Source of the DNA: Lachnospiraceae bacterium
Lineage (GTDB): Bacteria; Bacillota_A; Clostridia; Lachnospirales; Lachnospiraceae
Assembly: GCA_021770615.1 (NCBI GenBank)
Contig: JAETQR010000019.1
Span: 1 to 64,000, forward strand
Length of the DNA stretch: 64,000 nucleotides
Reading direction: 5' to 3'
The notes beneath the pieces were generated by a model that was given only the letters and a program-made list of their open reading frames with translations, did no database searches and was not told the origin of the DNA. Shown one piece after another: positions 36,134-45,554 of this stretch; positions within the stretch are counted from its first letter, which is position 1, and the number at the start of each line of letters is the position of its first letter. The translations under genes were made by a program, and so were the position numbers.

Positions 36134-37445
36134 GGTGCGTTTCCGAAAAGCAGAATTTCGGGAAAGCAGTAAAGAATTAGATCATCCGGGCTGTGGGTGG
36201 TATCATGTTTATCCCTTTGTACTACAGACACCGACAGAGCTTTCGCTTGAAGAGACAGCAATCTGTATTTCCGATATCAGCAAAAGGGAACAGCTGGTAT
36301 TGGTGCGGATTGATATTGGTGCTTTTCGATCCTGTGAAATACCTCAGGAGGCACTGGATGATGTCTTTCGTATCTTTGATTTATTCCGTACCTGCCGGAA
36401 GCAGATGATCGTGCGGTTTACTTACGATTCTGAGGGAAAGGGAATGGAGAGGGAACCACAGAATATTTTTCTGGTGAAAAAACACATGGAGCAATTAGGC
36501 GGGATGATCCGCAGGTTTGCATCAGATATTCTGGTTCTTCAGGGAATCTTTGTGGGCAGCTGGGGGGAGATGCACCATTCAAAATTTCTTACAGTCCCCG
36601 ATATGTCAGAACTGATATGCAGCCTGTATCATGCTGTAGGGGACAGCTGCTATCTTGCTGTCCGCACACCTGGGCAATGGCGGGATATTATAGCTACCGT
36701 AGGGAATGAACATGCACTGAAAGAACAAATGGGCCTGTTTAACGATGGGATGTTTGGATCCTCTACGGATCTTGGGACATATAAAGAGGGGACTAGACAA
36801 GAGGAACTTGAATGGCAGGAGCGTTTTATTACCAAGGCGCCGAATGGGGGAGAAGCGCTGGCCGGAGAGACGCCGATGGGTTATTTCAGAGCGGCCAAAG
36901 AGATGCAAAAAATGCATCTGAGCTATTTAAACAGCAGCTATCAGCCGGAGCAATTGGAGTACTGGAAAAAAGAATGTGTCAGGCATCCGGGATGCTGGAA
37001 TGGACTTAGCGGTTACGAATATATCGGCCGTCATCTGGGCAGCCGCTTTATGGTCAGTGATGCCAGGGTGAAAGGGAAGAAGCTGGAGGTTGTTATTGAA
37101 AATCACGGTTTTTCCGGATTTTATGAGGAAGCAGAGTGCTCTCTGGAGCTGGAGGGGGAAAACGGAAGTGCATACTGTAAGTATCTTGATACAAATGTAT
37201 CTGAGTGGGGAAATGAAAAAAGGATAGTATTGCAGATATCATTGTCTGAGGAAGAAATGGAAGCAGAGGAATGTAAAGTTTATTTTCAGATGAAGAGGAA
37301 AAGAGACGGAAGGCCTGTGCGGTTTGCAAATCAGGATGCCGGAGACAGAGTACTGCTTGGGGGTTTTAACCTTACCCAAAGGGCATCCCGTAATGCAGGC
37401 TCCCTAACGGGAGCGGGCGGACGTCGTCCGTCAAAGTATAGATAG
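36111..37445 (+). CDS. DUF4874/DUF4832 protein with a repeat-derived C-terminus
   Basis: About 444 residues from the start at 36111 (another ATG is at 36090; neither has a strong ribosome binding site). Family segments are ELDHPGCGWYHVYPF, MIVRFTYDSEGKGM, and LQGIFVGSWGEMHHSK, as in DUF4874/DUF4832 proteins thought to have a TIM-barrel, glycosidase-like fold. No signal peptide is seen, unlike its paralogue at 39650. The last 24 residues (from TQRASRNAGSL on) are encoded by repeat copy C (37375-37440), which has replaced the natural stop. Confidence 0.8.
   Translation: MWIRQKYKVRFRKAEFRESSKELDHPGCGWYHVYPFVLQTPTELSLEETAICISDISKREQLVLVRIDIGAFRSCEIPQEALDDVFRIFDLFRTCRKQMIVRFTYDSEGKGMEREPQNIFLVKKHMEQLGGMIRRFASDILVLQGIFVGSWGEMHHSKFLTVPDMSELICSLYHAVGDSCYLAVRTPGQWRDIIATVGNEHALKEQMGLFNDGMFGSSTDLGTYKEGTRQEELEWQERFITKAPNGGEALAGETPMGYFRAAKEMQKMHLSYLNSSYQPEQLEYWKKECVRHPGCWNGLSGYEYIGRHLGSRFMVSDARVKGKKLEVVIENHGFSGFYEEAECSLELEGENGSAYCKYLDTNVSEWGNEKRIVLQISLSEEEMEAEECKVYFQMKRKRDGRPVRFANQDAGDRVLLGGFNLTQRASRNAGSLTGAGGRRPSKYR
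37375..37440 (+). repeat. Palindromic dispersed repeat, copy C
   Basis: CCCAAAGGGCATCCC at the start, GCGGGCGGAC-GTC-GTCCGTC in the middle, CAAAGTATA at the end. Same orientation as copy A. It lies inside the 3' end of the DUF4874/4832 gene and supplies its last codons. Confidence 0.85.
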
Positions 37446-37467
37446 AATACAGAAAGGAGAGCTCTGC

Positions 37468-39648
37468 ATGGAATCATGGTATTGGATGGCGGAATACGGG
37501 AAGGTGCTCTGCGGGTATTTGTTTTTCATGTTCCTTTGGCCGTCTGTTGTGTTTGGCGGGCATTTAAAAGGGAAAAGTAAGACATACCGCTTTAGTTTTT
37601 GCGTTACAGTCCCGGTTGTAATTGCCGGTACAGTAGTTTTGACACTGGGATTATTCCATATCCTCCGTCCGCAGGTGATTGTTATTTTGTTTTACGGGGC
37701 CTTTTTTCTTGCGCTTCTGAAAGGAATCATACAGCGCTCTTTTACATTTCCGGTAAAGAAGACACGGTGGGAATTTTGCAAACAAATAGGAGAATACGGT
37801 GTTCTTGCCGTTCTTGTAATATTTGGAATGATTTATTTTTCTTATGGAGCATTTCAGATACATTCTTATGGATTCGGAGATCTGTACACGCATCACGAGT
37901 GGATCTATGGTCTGAAGGAGGGGAAGATTTTTGCAGGCGGGGTATATCCGGAGGCAATGCATTGTTATATTTATTGTCTGAATGCACTGTTTGGGATTCG
38001 GGTGTACAGTTGTCTGATGTTTCTGCAGGGAATTCATGTGGCTACATTTTTGATTGCAGGGTATTTGCTGATGAGGGAGATTTTTCATTGGCGTTATACA
38101 CCGCTTTTAGTATTAACATTATTTTTGACACTGGATGTAGTCAGTGCAGATTTAATTTATAGCATATACCGCCTGCAGATTACTCTTCCGTTGGAGTTTG
38201 GCCTGTATACGCAGTTCTTATGTGCGTTATATCTTGTGCGCTATTTAAAGGATGACCACAGACTTGAAAAAAAAGGGCGGCTCTCCCGGTATTGCTGGGA
38301 TGAAAATCTTTTTATATTTTTGGTGTCGTTGACGGCATCGGTTTCGATTCATTTTTATACTGTTATTATGGCATTTATTTTGTGTGGTTCTTTTGGAGTG
38401 TTTTTGATCAAGAGATTGTTTTCGAAAGAGCATTTTGTCCCATTGGCAGTTTCCGTTTTGTGTGCATGCATCGTTGCCGGGGCGCCTATGGCAGGGGCTA
38501 TGGCGTCAGGGACGCCTTTTAACGCGTCTATCAACTGGGCAGTGGGAGCTATGGACGGTGAAGAAACCAGAGCGCTGGAGGAAAAGAATGCACCGGAAGA
38601 ACCTGTGCCTGCGGATAAGCCGATTGTGATTACTGTACTGAAAATAGTGAAGGGGATATATACAGAAGGATATGCTGAGCTTTATGGGGCGCGCGGAGCA
38701 TGTATGATTCTGTTGGTAACAGGAGTCGGCATTGTATTGTGCTTCTTTTCAGGGAAAAAATCATCAGATGGGCTGAGAGAAATATGCGCTGGATATCCAC
38801 CGTTGATTTTCTTTACAGTCTTGTTTGTATTTCTTTATGCGGCGCCGCGTTTAGGACTTCCGGAAATTATTTCTGATTCCCGTTTTTGTTCGACAGGACA
38901 TATGATGCTCATGGCACTTATGATGATACCTGTGGATGTTTCTTTTTCTTTATCTAGCCGATTTTTTAAGGCTGTGCCTATGAAAGCAGTATCATTTTGT
39001 TCTGTTGTCGGTATTTATGGACTGACTATATTGACGGGACATTTTCACGGATATTTGTTTTTTGAATTGTCGCGGTATAACGCAGCAGTTGAAATGACAA
39101 ACCTGGTCATAGAACAATTTCCAGAAAAAAGCTATGTGATTGTTGCGCCGACCGATGAACTATATCCGGTCATTGAATATGGATGGCATGAGGAATTACT
39201 GACATTTGTATCTAAAATAGCAGATGAAGGTTATACATTTGCACCGGAGCACGTATTTTTCTTTGTTGAGAAAAAGCCGTTGCAGTATGCTCAGGCCTAC
39301 TTTTTTGATGGGCCTTCGTGGCTGGCACAGTCAAAGTATAAAGATATTTACTGGGATAAATATTCGGGCAAATATCCTGATACAGGGGCAACGCAGGCAC
39401 CGGAGATTAATACTTCTGAAGTATCAGAGGAAGAGGCTCAGAAGGATCTGATTATATATGAGAATCCATGGTTTTCTTATACAAGGCTTCCGTCCCGTAC
39501 GATTCTGGAGTCAAAGGTCTATGACTGGTGCCGGAAATTTGCAGAGATTTATCCGGAAAATATGAAGATATATTATGAGGATGATGCTTTTGTCTGCTAT
39601 TATTTAAGACAGAATGAGGGCGCACAATATAATCTGAAGGTAGAATAA
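37468..39648 (+). CDS. Large membrane protein, GT-C-like glycosyltransferase or polymerase
   Basis: A 726-residue protein with about 12-13 helices in the first 530 residues and a soluble C-terminal part. The first large outside loop has GFGDLYTHHEWIYGL near residue 140, the acidic/His motif placement of GT-C enzymes that use lipid-linked sugars. The C-terminal domain ends DAFVCYYLRQNEGAQ. GGAGAG precedes the ATG. It sits between two DUF4874/4832 genes. It could add sugars to the polymer outside the membrane or act as a Wzy-like polymerase; I cannot choose. Confidence 0.65.
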   Translation: MESWYWMAEYGKVLCGYLFFMFLWPSVVFGGHLKGKSKTYRFSFCVTVPVVIAGTVVLTLGLFHILRPQVIVILFYGAFFLALLKGIIQRSFTFPVKKTRWEFCKQIGEYGVLAVLVIFGMIYFSYGAFQIHSYGFGDLYTHHEWIYGLKEGKIFAGGVYPEAMHCYIYCLNALFGIRVYSCLMFLQGIHVATFLIAGYLLMREIFHWRYTPLLVLTLFLTLDVVSADLIYSIYRLQITLPLEFGLYTQFLCALYLVRYLKDDHRLEKKGRLSRYCWDENLFIFLVSLTASVSIHFYTVIMAFILCGSFGVFLIKRLFSKEHFVPLAVSVLCACIVAGAPMAGAMASGTPFNASINWAVGAMDGEETRALEEKNAPEEPVPADKPIVITVLKIVKGIYTEGYAELYGARGACMILLVTGVGIVLCFFSGKKSSDGLREICAGYPPLIFFTVLFVFLYAAPRLGLPEIISDSRFCSTGHMMLMALMMIPVDVSFSLSSRFFKAVPMKAVSFCSVVGIYGLTILTGHFHGYLFFELSRYNAAVEMTNLVIEQFPEKSYVIVAPTDELYPVIEYGWHEELLTFVSKIADEGYTFAPEHVFFFVEKKPLQYAQAYFFDGPSWLAQSKYKDIYWDKYSGKYPDTGATQAPEINTSEVSEEEAQKDLIIYENPWFSYTRLPSRTILESKVYDWCRKFAEIYPENMKIYYEDDAFVCYYLRQNEGAQYNLKVE

Positions 39649-39649
39649 A

Positions 39650-41083
39650 ATGGCAAAAAGACGTAAGGCGAAATTCATATTTTTTTCCTGCAGTTTTATC
39701 ATAATAATGTTAATGCTAGTATTTATGTTTTCTATGCTCAGGGACGGTGAACAGGAGATAGAAATAAAGAACGAAACTTTTACAGCATCCTCTAGGGAAT
39801 TGAATAATCCTAACAGGGGATTTTATAGGCTGTATAGTTTTCTGATTACAGATGAAAAGCAAGACTACACAGAGATGGTCTCGACGCTTTTTCAGGAGGA
39901 TCGGGATACAAGGCTGGCCTTGATTCAAGTCTGCCTTAAGTCGTACCGCCGCGGAAGTATTACGGAAGAGGGACTTGACAATATTGAAGCATTGTTTGAT
40001 GTTTTGGGGGCGCTGAATAAAAAGCTGATCGTTCGGTTTACGTATGACAACGAGGGAGAAAATGAGAGGTATGAACCGGAAAGTATGGACATTATTCTGG
40101 CACATATGGAGCAACTATCTTATATCCTGCGTAAATACAGCAAAAATATTTTTAGTCTGCAGGGGCTTTTTATTGGTAACTGGGGGGAAATGAACGGCAC
40201 ACAGTACAACTCGGATGAGGAGTTGAGGAGACTTGCGGAAAAGCTGGCAAGGGTCACAGACCAGACGACCTACCTGGCTGTGCGTTCGCCGGCTCAGTGG
40301 AGAGGTATCATGCAGTCACAGGAGACCGATTCGGGAAATATTTTTGCGGGAAGATTCGGGCTTTTTAATGATGGAATGCTTGGGAATGAAAGTGACTATG
40401 GAACATACAGGACAGGTGAAAATGCAGATGACGGCGTACCGTTTCCCCGCCTGGAAAGAGAGGAGGAACTGATGTTTCAAAATGAACTGTGCAAGAGAGT
40501 TCCTAATGGCGGAGAGGTTATTCATGATAATATATATAATGATCTGGAAAATGCAATCAAGGATTTTGAGGTCATGCATGTAACATATCTGAACAGTGGG
40601 TATGATCAGGCAGTTCTGGAAAAATGGGCTGAGACAGCGATAACAGAGGCTGGATGTTTTGAAGGGATGGACGGGCTCACTTATATAGAGAGGCACCTGG
40701 GATACCGTCTGATGATTGTGAATGCCGGCCTTCAATACAATAGCGGGGAGAATAAACTGAGTGCAGAGGTGACGTTAAAGAATGTCGGATTTGCACCTAT
40801 CTATGAGGAAACAGAGATTCAGATAATTTTATATAATGAAAAAACAGAACAGACAATTGTCTATCCGGTTGTTCAGGATTTATACACATTAAGCGGGGGG
40901 AGTGAAAAAGAAGATGAGCTGACACTTTCGGTGGAGATCCCTTTTCAGGAATTGTTGGAAAAGGGATATACAGTATATTTTTCAATCGTAGATTCAGATA
41001 CAGGGGAGCTTATTTTATTGGCCAATGAGGAGGACGCAGAATGGTACGGTTATCGGATAGCTTCCTTTTCTGTCAGTAAATAA
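39650..41083 (+). CDS. DUF4874/DUF4832 protein, membrane-anchored
   Basis: A 477-residue paralogue of the 36111 protein with an added N-terminal anchor (about residues 8-28). It shares ELNNPNRGFYRLYSF, LIVRFTYDNEGENERYEP and LQGLFIGNWGEMNGT. The fold is probably a glycosidase-like barrel placed outside the cell, so a role in trimming or binding the polymer is plausible. The start follows the previous stop by one base (TAAAATG). This is the intact reference for the C-terminus that was altered in the first copy. Confidence 0.8.
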   Translation: MAKRRKAKFIFFSCSFIIIMLMLVFMFSMLRDGEQEIEIKNETFTASSRELNNPNRGFYRLYSFLITDEKQDYTEMVSTLFQEDRDTRLALIQVCLKSYRRGSITEEGLDNIEALFDVLGALNKKLIVRFTYDNEGENERYEPESMDIILAHMEQLSYILRKYSKNIFSLQGLFIGNWGEMNGTQYNSDEELRRLAEKLARVTDQTTYLAVRSPAQWRGIMQSQETDSGNIFAGRFGLFNDGMLGNESDYGTYRTGENADDGVPFPRLEREEELMFQNELCKRVPNGGEVIHDNIYNDLENAIKDFEVMHVTYLNSGYDQAVLEKWAETAITEAGCFEGMDGLTYIERHLGYRLMIVNAGLQYNSGENKLSAEVTLKNVGFAPIYEETEIQIILYNEKTEQTIVYPVVQDLYTLSGGSEKEDELTLSVEIPFQELLEKGYTVYFSIVDSDTGELILLANEEDAEWYGYRIASFSVSK

Positions 41084-41173
41084 ATCGCGTTACAATACAG
41101 ATACATGAAGTACGATTGATCGAGAGGCAGGAGTATAAGACTTAGAACAGATAAAATGTAGAGGGAGAAGAAA

Positions 41174-42247
41174 ATGAATGTGGATAAGAAAATATGCTGC
41201 GGCTGTCAGGCTTGTCAGGATATTTGTCCGGCAAAGGCGGTGCACATGCATTTAGACTCAGAAGGCTTTTGGTATCCGGTCAAAGAGGAAGAAAAATGTA
41301 TTCATTGTATGGCTTGTGAAAGGGTTTGTCCGATAAAAAATTCAGAGGAAAAAAGAGGGGAACGGATTTATGTCGGCGTGCAGGCGAAAGAAGATACAAT
41401 TCGATTTGCCGGTTCGTCCGGAGGAATGTTTTTTCTTCTTGCGAATTTTGTCTTGAAAAGACAGGGAGTGGTGTATGGGGCAGGATTTGATCAGGAGATG
41501 TCGGTAGTCCATAAAGGGGTTTATGATGAGAGAAGTCTGAGACATATTCTGAAAACAAAATATGTCCAGAGCGACATGAGTGGCATATATCGCGAGGTAT
41601 TGGAGCATTTGAGACAGGGGGAATGGGTATTGTATTGCGGAACACCCTGCCAGGTACGGGCGATGAAACTTTTTCTGGGAGAAGACTTTCCCAAGATGAT
41701 CCTGGTAGATCTAATTTGCTACGGGGCAGCTTCCCCGGGTATCTGGAAAGCTTATGTGAATTATCTGGAACGAAGAGATAAAGGGAGGCTTGAGAGCTTT
41801 TCTTTTCGGGATAAGAGAAACAAAGATTCAGGAAGGAGTTGTTCTTATGTAATAGGCGGAAAAGAGAAAACGGAGGCATTGGCTGAGAATCTTTATTGCC
41901 AGTTGTATTTTGGGAACTACCTGATGCGTTATAGTTGCCATACTTGCAGGTTTTGTACGGTAGAGAGAGACAGTGATTTTACACTTGGAGATTTTTGGGG
42001 GATTGAGAAATGTAATCCTTCATGGGATGATGGAATGGGAACATCTCTTGTTATGCTGCATACTAAAAAGGCAGAAGAGGTTTGGGGGTCTGTCAAGGAA
42101 TCAGTCAGATGGTTTGCATGCAGCAAGGAGGAGATACTTCAGCCGCGGCTTTTAGAGCCGACCAGACAGGCGAAGCATCGCAAACTTTTTATGAAAGCGT
42201 ATCAGGTGTTGCCTTTTTGGCTATTAGCGAAAATAGGAGACCGATGA
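41174..42247 (+). CDS. FrhB-like iron-sulfur protein of EPS clusters
   Basis: A 357-residue protein with an N-terminal two-[4Fe-4S] ferredoxin part (CCGCQACQDICP at 8-19, CIHCMACERVCP at 43-54) and a coenzyme F420 hydrogenase beta-subunit-like domain (YCGTPCQVRAMK near 155, CRFCTVERDSDFTLGDFWGI near 260). Such proteins recur beside polysaccharide pyruvyl transferases in EPS clusters, as here, but their reaction is not settled. It is preceded by 90 non-coding bases and a GGGAG site. The end overlaps the next gene. Confidence 0.88.
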   Translation: MNVDKKICCGCQACQDICPAKAVHMHLDSEGFWYPVKEEEKCIHCMACERVCPIKNSEEKRGERIYVGVQAKEDTIRFAGSSGGMFFLLANFVLKRQGVVYGAGFDQEMSVVHKGVYDERSLRHILKTKYVQSDMSGIYREVLEHLRQGEWVLYCGTPCQVRAMKLFLGEDFPKMILVDLICYGAASPGIWKAYVNYLERRDKGRLESFSFRDKRNKDSGRSCSYVIGGKEKTEALAENLYCQLYFGNYLMRYSCHTCRFCTVERDSDFTLGDFWGIEKCNPSWDDGMGTSLVMLHTKKAEEVWGSVKESVRWFACSKEEILQPRLLEPTRQAKHRKLFMKAYQVLPFWLLAKIGDR

Positions 42248-43260
42248 TGAATAAAATGATTTCGATTATTGTTCCGGTTTATAATTCTGCGCCTTTTTTG
42301 AAAGAGTGCATTGTATCTGTGTTAAAACAGAACTACTCAAATCTTGAATTGCTTTTAATATCGGACGGTGCTACGGATGGGTCAGAAGAACTTTGCAGGA
42401 GATTCGCCTGTAAGGATCATCGGATTCGTTTTTTACCGCAGACACATAAAGGGGTTTCTGCCGCGCGGAATGTCGGGCTGGAACAAGCGGCGGGAGAATA
42501 TCTGTTTTTTTTAGACAGTGATGACGCCATACATCCACAGCTTCTGGAAAGGCTTATGTGGCTGGAGGAAAAAACCGAAGCAGTGATTATTTCGGAGAAT
42601 TTCCTCAGGATCCCTTCCAGACATTTTGAAAAAAAAGTATCCCGGCTGTCGGTTCTCGCCGGACGATTTGGGGAAGGCACATATCAATATCTGGATTATC
42701 AGAAAGCGTTGGAGTATTTCATATCTGACTGTCCGCAAGGACGGTTATATGCAATAGGAGGGAAGCTGATCAGGAGGATGCCCGCCGGGAAAATCAGATT
42801 TGATGAAGGGTTGTCAAGCGGCGAGGATACGAAATATATGTACCAGCTTCTATCGCAAGAGGCTGACGTGGCAGTGCTCAATAAGAAGTGGTATTATTAC
42901 AGAAAGCATCGGCAAAGTAGAAGTATGGAACGGACGATAGAGACATGCAGGAGCATGTACACATGTGATAAATATATTTTGTGGCAGGAAAAAAGAAAGG
43001 GAAGAGAACAGTATGCCCAAAGATGGGAAGAGAAAATGGTGAGAAAAATTGCTGCATGGCATGTGGCGGCCCATATGAGGAGGAATCAATCCCTGCTGCA
43101 GTATACATGCCGCCTTATAAAAAGAGAGTTGAGTTGTTTGGCAGGCGGACAAATGGGATGGAGGACAAAGCTAGAATACCGGTTGGCGTTTTATTGTTAT
43201 CCGGTATATCATCTTTGCTATGTGATATCTGACTTCCTGAATAGTATAGAAAAAAAGTGA
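42244..43260 (+). CDS. Glycosyltransferase, GT2 family
   Basis: About 338 residues from ATG 42244, which overlaps the previous stop and has GGAG four bases upstream. MISIIVPVYNSAPFLKECI, LLISDGATDGS near 37, ARNVGLEQA near 77 and FLDSDDAIHP near 90 are the GT-A donor and metal motifs. The C-terminal third is basic and rich in aromatics. Cytoplasmic sugar transfer in the EPS pathway is likely. Confidence 0.9.
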   Translation: MMNKMISIIVPVYNSAPFLKECIVSVLKQNYSNLELLLISDGATDGSEELCRRFACKDHRIRFLPQTHKGVSAARNVGLEQAAGEYLFFLDSDDAIHPQLLERLMWLEEKTEAVIISENFLRIPSRHFEKKVSRLSVLAGRFGEGTYQYLDYQKALEYFISDCPQGRLYAIGGKLIRRMPAGKIRFDEGLSSGEDTKYMYQLLSQEADVAVLNKKWYYYRKHRQSRSMERTIETCRSMYTCDKYILWQEKRKGREQYAQRWEEKMVRKIAAWHVAAHMRRNQSLLQYTCRLIKRELSCLAGGQMGWRTKLEYRLAFYCYPVYHLCYVISDFLNSIEKK

Positions 43261-43276
43261 TGAAAGAGATGGTACT

Positions 43277-44416
43277 TTGATAGGAATTTTGACATTTTAT
43301 TGGGCGGACGATTATGGAGCAATGCTCCAGACGTATGCATTGAAGACATATTTGGAAAGGCGGGGGAAGCATGTAGAAGTGATTCCCTATGCTCCGTTGA
43401 AGCTGCGGGGAAGATATCAGCTTATACCTGTGAATGCAGTATATAGAGGAGGAAAATGGAAGACATATAGAGACTTTCGAGGTTTTTGCTGGAAGTTGTG
43501 TTTCTTCAGAAAGTTTTGCAGAAGAAGAGTATCTATGTGCCGTTTTCGAAAAAGGTATTTGACTGGAAAAAGACCGGTAGAAAGTGTGCAGAGTTTAAGG
43601 CTTCAGCCATATGAAGTTGTATTTGTTGGAAGCGACCAGGTTTGGAATTCAGAGAATACTTTTGGGTTAGATGACGCCTATATGGGATATGTTGAAAGGG
43701 GAGAAGCGTGCAGGTTTGTTGCTTATGGTGCAAGCATTGGAAAGGCGAGCCCCCCAAGACGGGAATGGAAGGAATTTAAAAACGCGCTTGACAACAATTT
43801 TACAGCAGTTTCATTTCGTGAAAGGGAAGGGGCAGATTTTGCAGAACGGCTTTTGAAAAGACCGATAGCAGATGTTCTGGATCCGGTATTGCTGTTGGAC
43901 AGGCGGGAATGGAGAAGACTGGGCAAGAGACCCCAGGATAAGGAGTACATTCTCTTATATATTACAGAGCCTCAGGAATTTATGCTCCAGTTCACGAAAG
44001 AGCTTTCGGAGTCATCGGGCAGGCCAGTGATACAGTTATCCTTGCCTTTTAGGAGGAAGCAGGAGAAAGACTTTTGGCTTCGTATGGATGCAGGGCCGGA
44101 GGAGTTCATAGGATATTTCCAATGTGCGTCCTGTGTTATTACGAATTCATTTCATGGACTGGCTTTTTCCATATTGTTTGAGAAACAGTTCCTTGTATTT
44201 GAACATAGTGCCTATCATACAAGGCTTAAAAATCTTCTTGAGAAGTTTTCTCTGGAACAACGTCTTATGCGGCAGGATGAAATGATAGATCTGTCTCGTA
44301 TGGATGAAATCATAGATTGGCGGTCAGTCGGGAAGAGCCTTCAGGAAGAACGGAAGAGTTCTGAGAATTTTATAAGTGAAGGAATGAAAGGAATATGGAA
44401 AGACAGGATATATTAA
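43277..44416 (+). CDS. Polysaccharide pyruvyl transferase family protein
   Basis: A 379-residue protein opening IGILTFYWADDYGAMLQTYALKTYL, typical of PF04230. Further features are FVGSDQVWNSENTFGLDDAY near 115, PIADVLDPVLLLDRREW near 200 and ITNSFHGLAFSILF near 290. It would put a pyruvate ketal on the polymer from phosphoenolpyruvate, adding negative charge. The start is a TTG with only a weak GAGATGG upstream. It follows a GT2 gene and overlaps the next by 22 bases. Confidence 0.9.
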   Translation: MIGILTFYWADDYGAMLQTYALKTYLERRGKHVEVIPYAPLKLRGRYQLIPVNAVYRGGKWKTYRDFRGFCWKLCFFRKFCRRRVSMCRFRKRYLTGKRPVESVQSLRLQPYEVVFVGSDQVWNSENTFGLDDAYMGYVERGEACRFVAYGASIGKASPPRREWKEFKNALDNNFTAVSFREREGADFAERLLKRPIADVLDPVLLLDRREWRRLGKRPQDKEYILLYITEPQEFMLQFTKELSESSGRPVIQLSLPFRRKQEKDFWLRMDAGPEEFIGYFQCASCVITNSFHGLAFSILFEKQFLVFEHSAYHTRLKNLLEKFSLEQRLMRQDEMIDLSRMDEIIDWRSVGKSLQEERKSSENFISEGMKGIWKDRIY

Positions 44417-45492
44417 AAGTCAGCGTTATCATCCCGGTTTATCGGACTGAGGATTATTTGGAAGAATGCGTGGAAAGTGTACTGGGACAGGATTATAAAA
44501 ATCTGGAGATCATACTGGTAAACGACGGCTCACCGGACAGATGTCCTGTATTGTGCGATTGGTATGCAAAGGAATATAGTCAAATTAGGACATTGCATCA
44601 GGAAAATCAGGGGGCTGGTGCGGCCCGGAATGCAGGGGTCAAAAAAGCAGAAGGAGATTTTGTGCTGTTTCTTGATTCAGATGATGTCTTAAGCAGGCCT
44701 AATTCGATTCGGGTACTGGCTGAAACAGCCCTCAGAGAAAAGGCAGATGTTGTGGTAGGCAATTTCAGACGTTTTCGAGGAGAAAGATATGGTTCGATAA
44801 ACCGACATCATTTACGGGGAGGGAATTATGCGAAAACAGTGGATTTTCGCTTTCGGGGGTTCCTGACAGAGGGTCATTTGCTTATGGATGGGGGAAAGTT
44901 TTATCGAAAAGAGTTCTTGGTTCAGAACCATCTATGGTGTAAAAGACATATTTGTATGGAAGATAAACTTCGCAATATGATGTGTTGTGTCTGCGAACCT
45001 GCATATGCATTTGTGGAAGACTGCGTTTATCTTTATCGTATTACCGAAAACTCCACTACATGCAGGTATCAGAAGAAAATGCGAGTTCTTCAAAGAGACT
45101 GGATCTATGTGGCAGAATACTTTTATCAATTTCTGAAAGAACGAAAAAAGTTGAAGGAATTTGGAGATTTGCTGGCTTTCCACGTATTTTGCGGGGTCTT
45201 TACGATCGGAAGGCAGCCTTTTCGGGCTGAAAGAGGTGGAGGAAAAGAGGCGGCCGCATTATTAAAAAGCTATGGAGACAATCAGTTGGTACGCTGTATG
45301 ATGCTTTCTCTGGCCAGGGGTAAGTATCTGGGAGAAATACGTTCTTTTGGCTGGAGAATTTTGATACAAAGTGCATCGGTACTCTTTTGTATGAAACTTT
45401 ATAGATTGCTTGCGTGTGGTATCTATCTACTGCAGGGTCTGGGTACAGAGAAGAAAGAAAGCAGGTTACGGGATGGGAAAAAATATTGTTGA
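44395..45492 (+). CDS. Glycosyltransferase, GT2 family
   Basis: A 365-residue GT-A enzyme: VSVIIPVYRTEDYLEECVESVL, ILVNDGSPDRCPVLCDWYA near 40, AARNAGVKKAEGDFVLFLDSDD near 80. The C-terminal part is basic. It is coupled to the pyruvyl transferase gene by overlap and followed by 62 bases before the exporter gene. Confidence 0.9.
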   Translation: MERQDILKVSVIIPVYRTEDYLEECVESVLGQDYKNLEIILVNDGSPDRCPVLCDWYAKEYSQIRTLHQENQGAGAARNAGVKKAEGDFVLFLDSDDVLSRPNSIRVLAETALREKADVVVGNFRRFRGERYGSINRHHLRGGNYAKTVDFRFRGFLTEGHLLMDGGKFYRKEFLVQNHLWCKRHICMEDKLRNMMCCVCEPAYAFVEDCVYLYRITENSTTCRYQKKMRVLQRDWIYVAEYFYQFLKERKKLKEFGDLLAFHVFCGVFTIGRQPFRAERGGGKEAAALLKSYGDNQLVRCMMLSLARGKYLGEIRSFGWRILIQSASVLFCMKLYRLLACGIYLLQGLGTEKKESRLRDGKKYC

Positions 45493-45554
45493 CATCGCTG
45501 CTTTTCGGAAATGGAACCTGATGCGTAAAAATTGGGAATGGAGAGACATATGAG

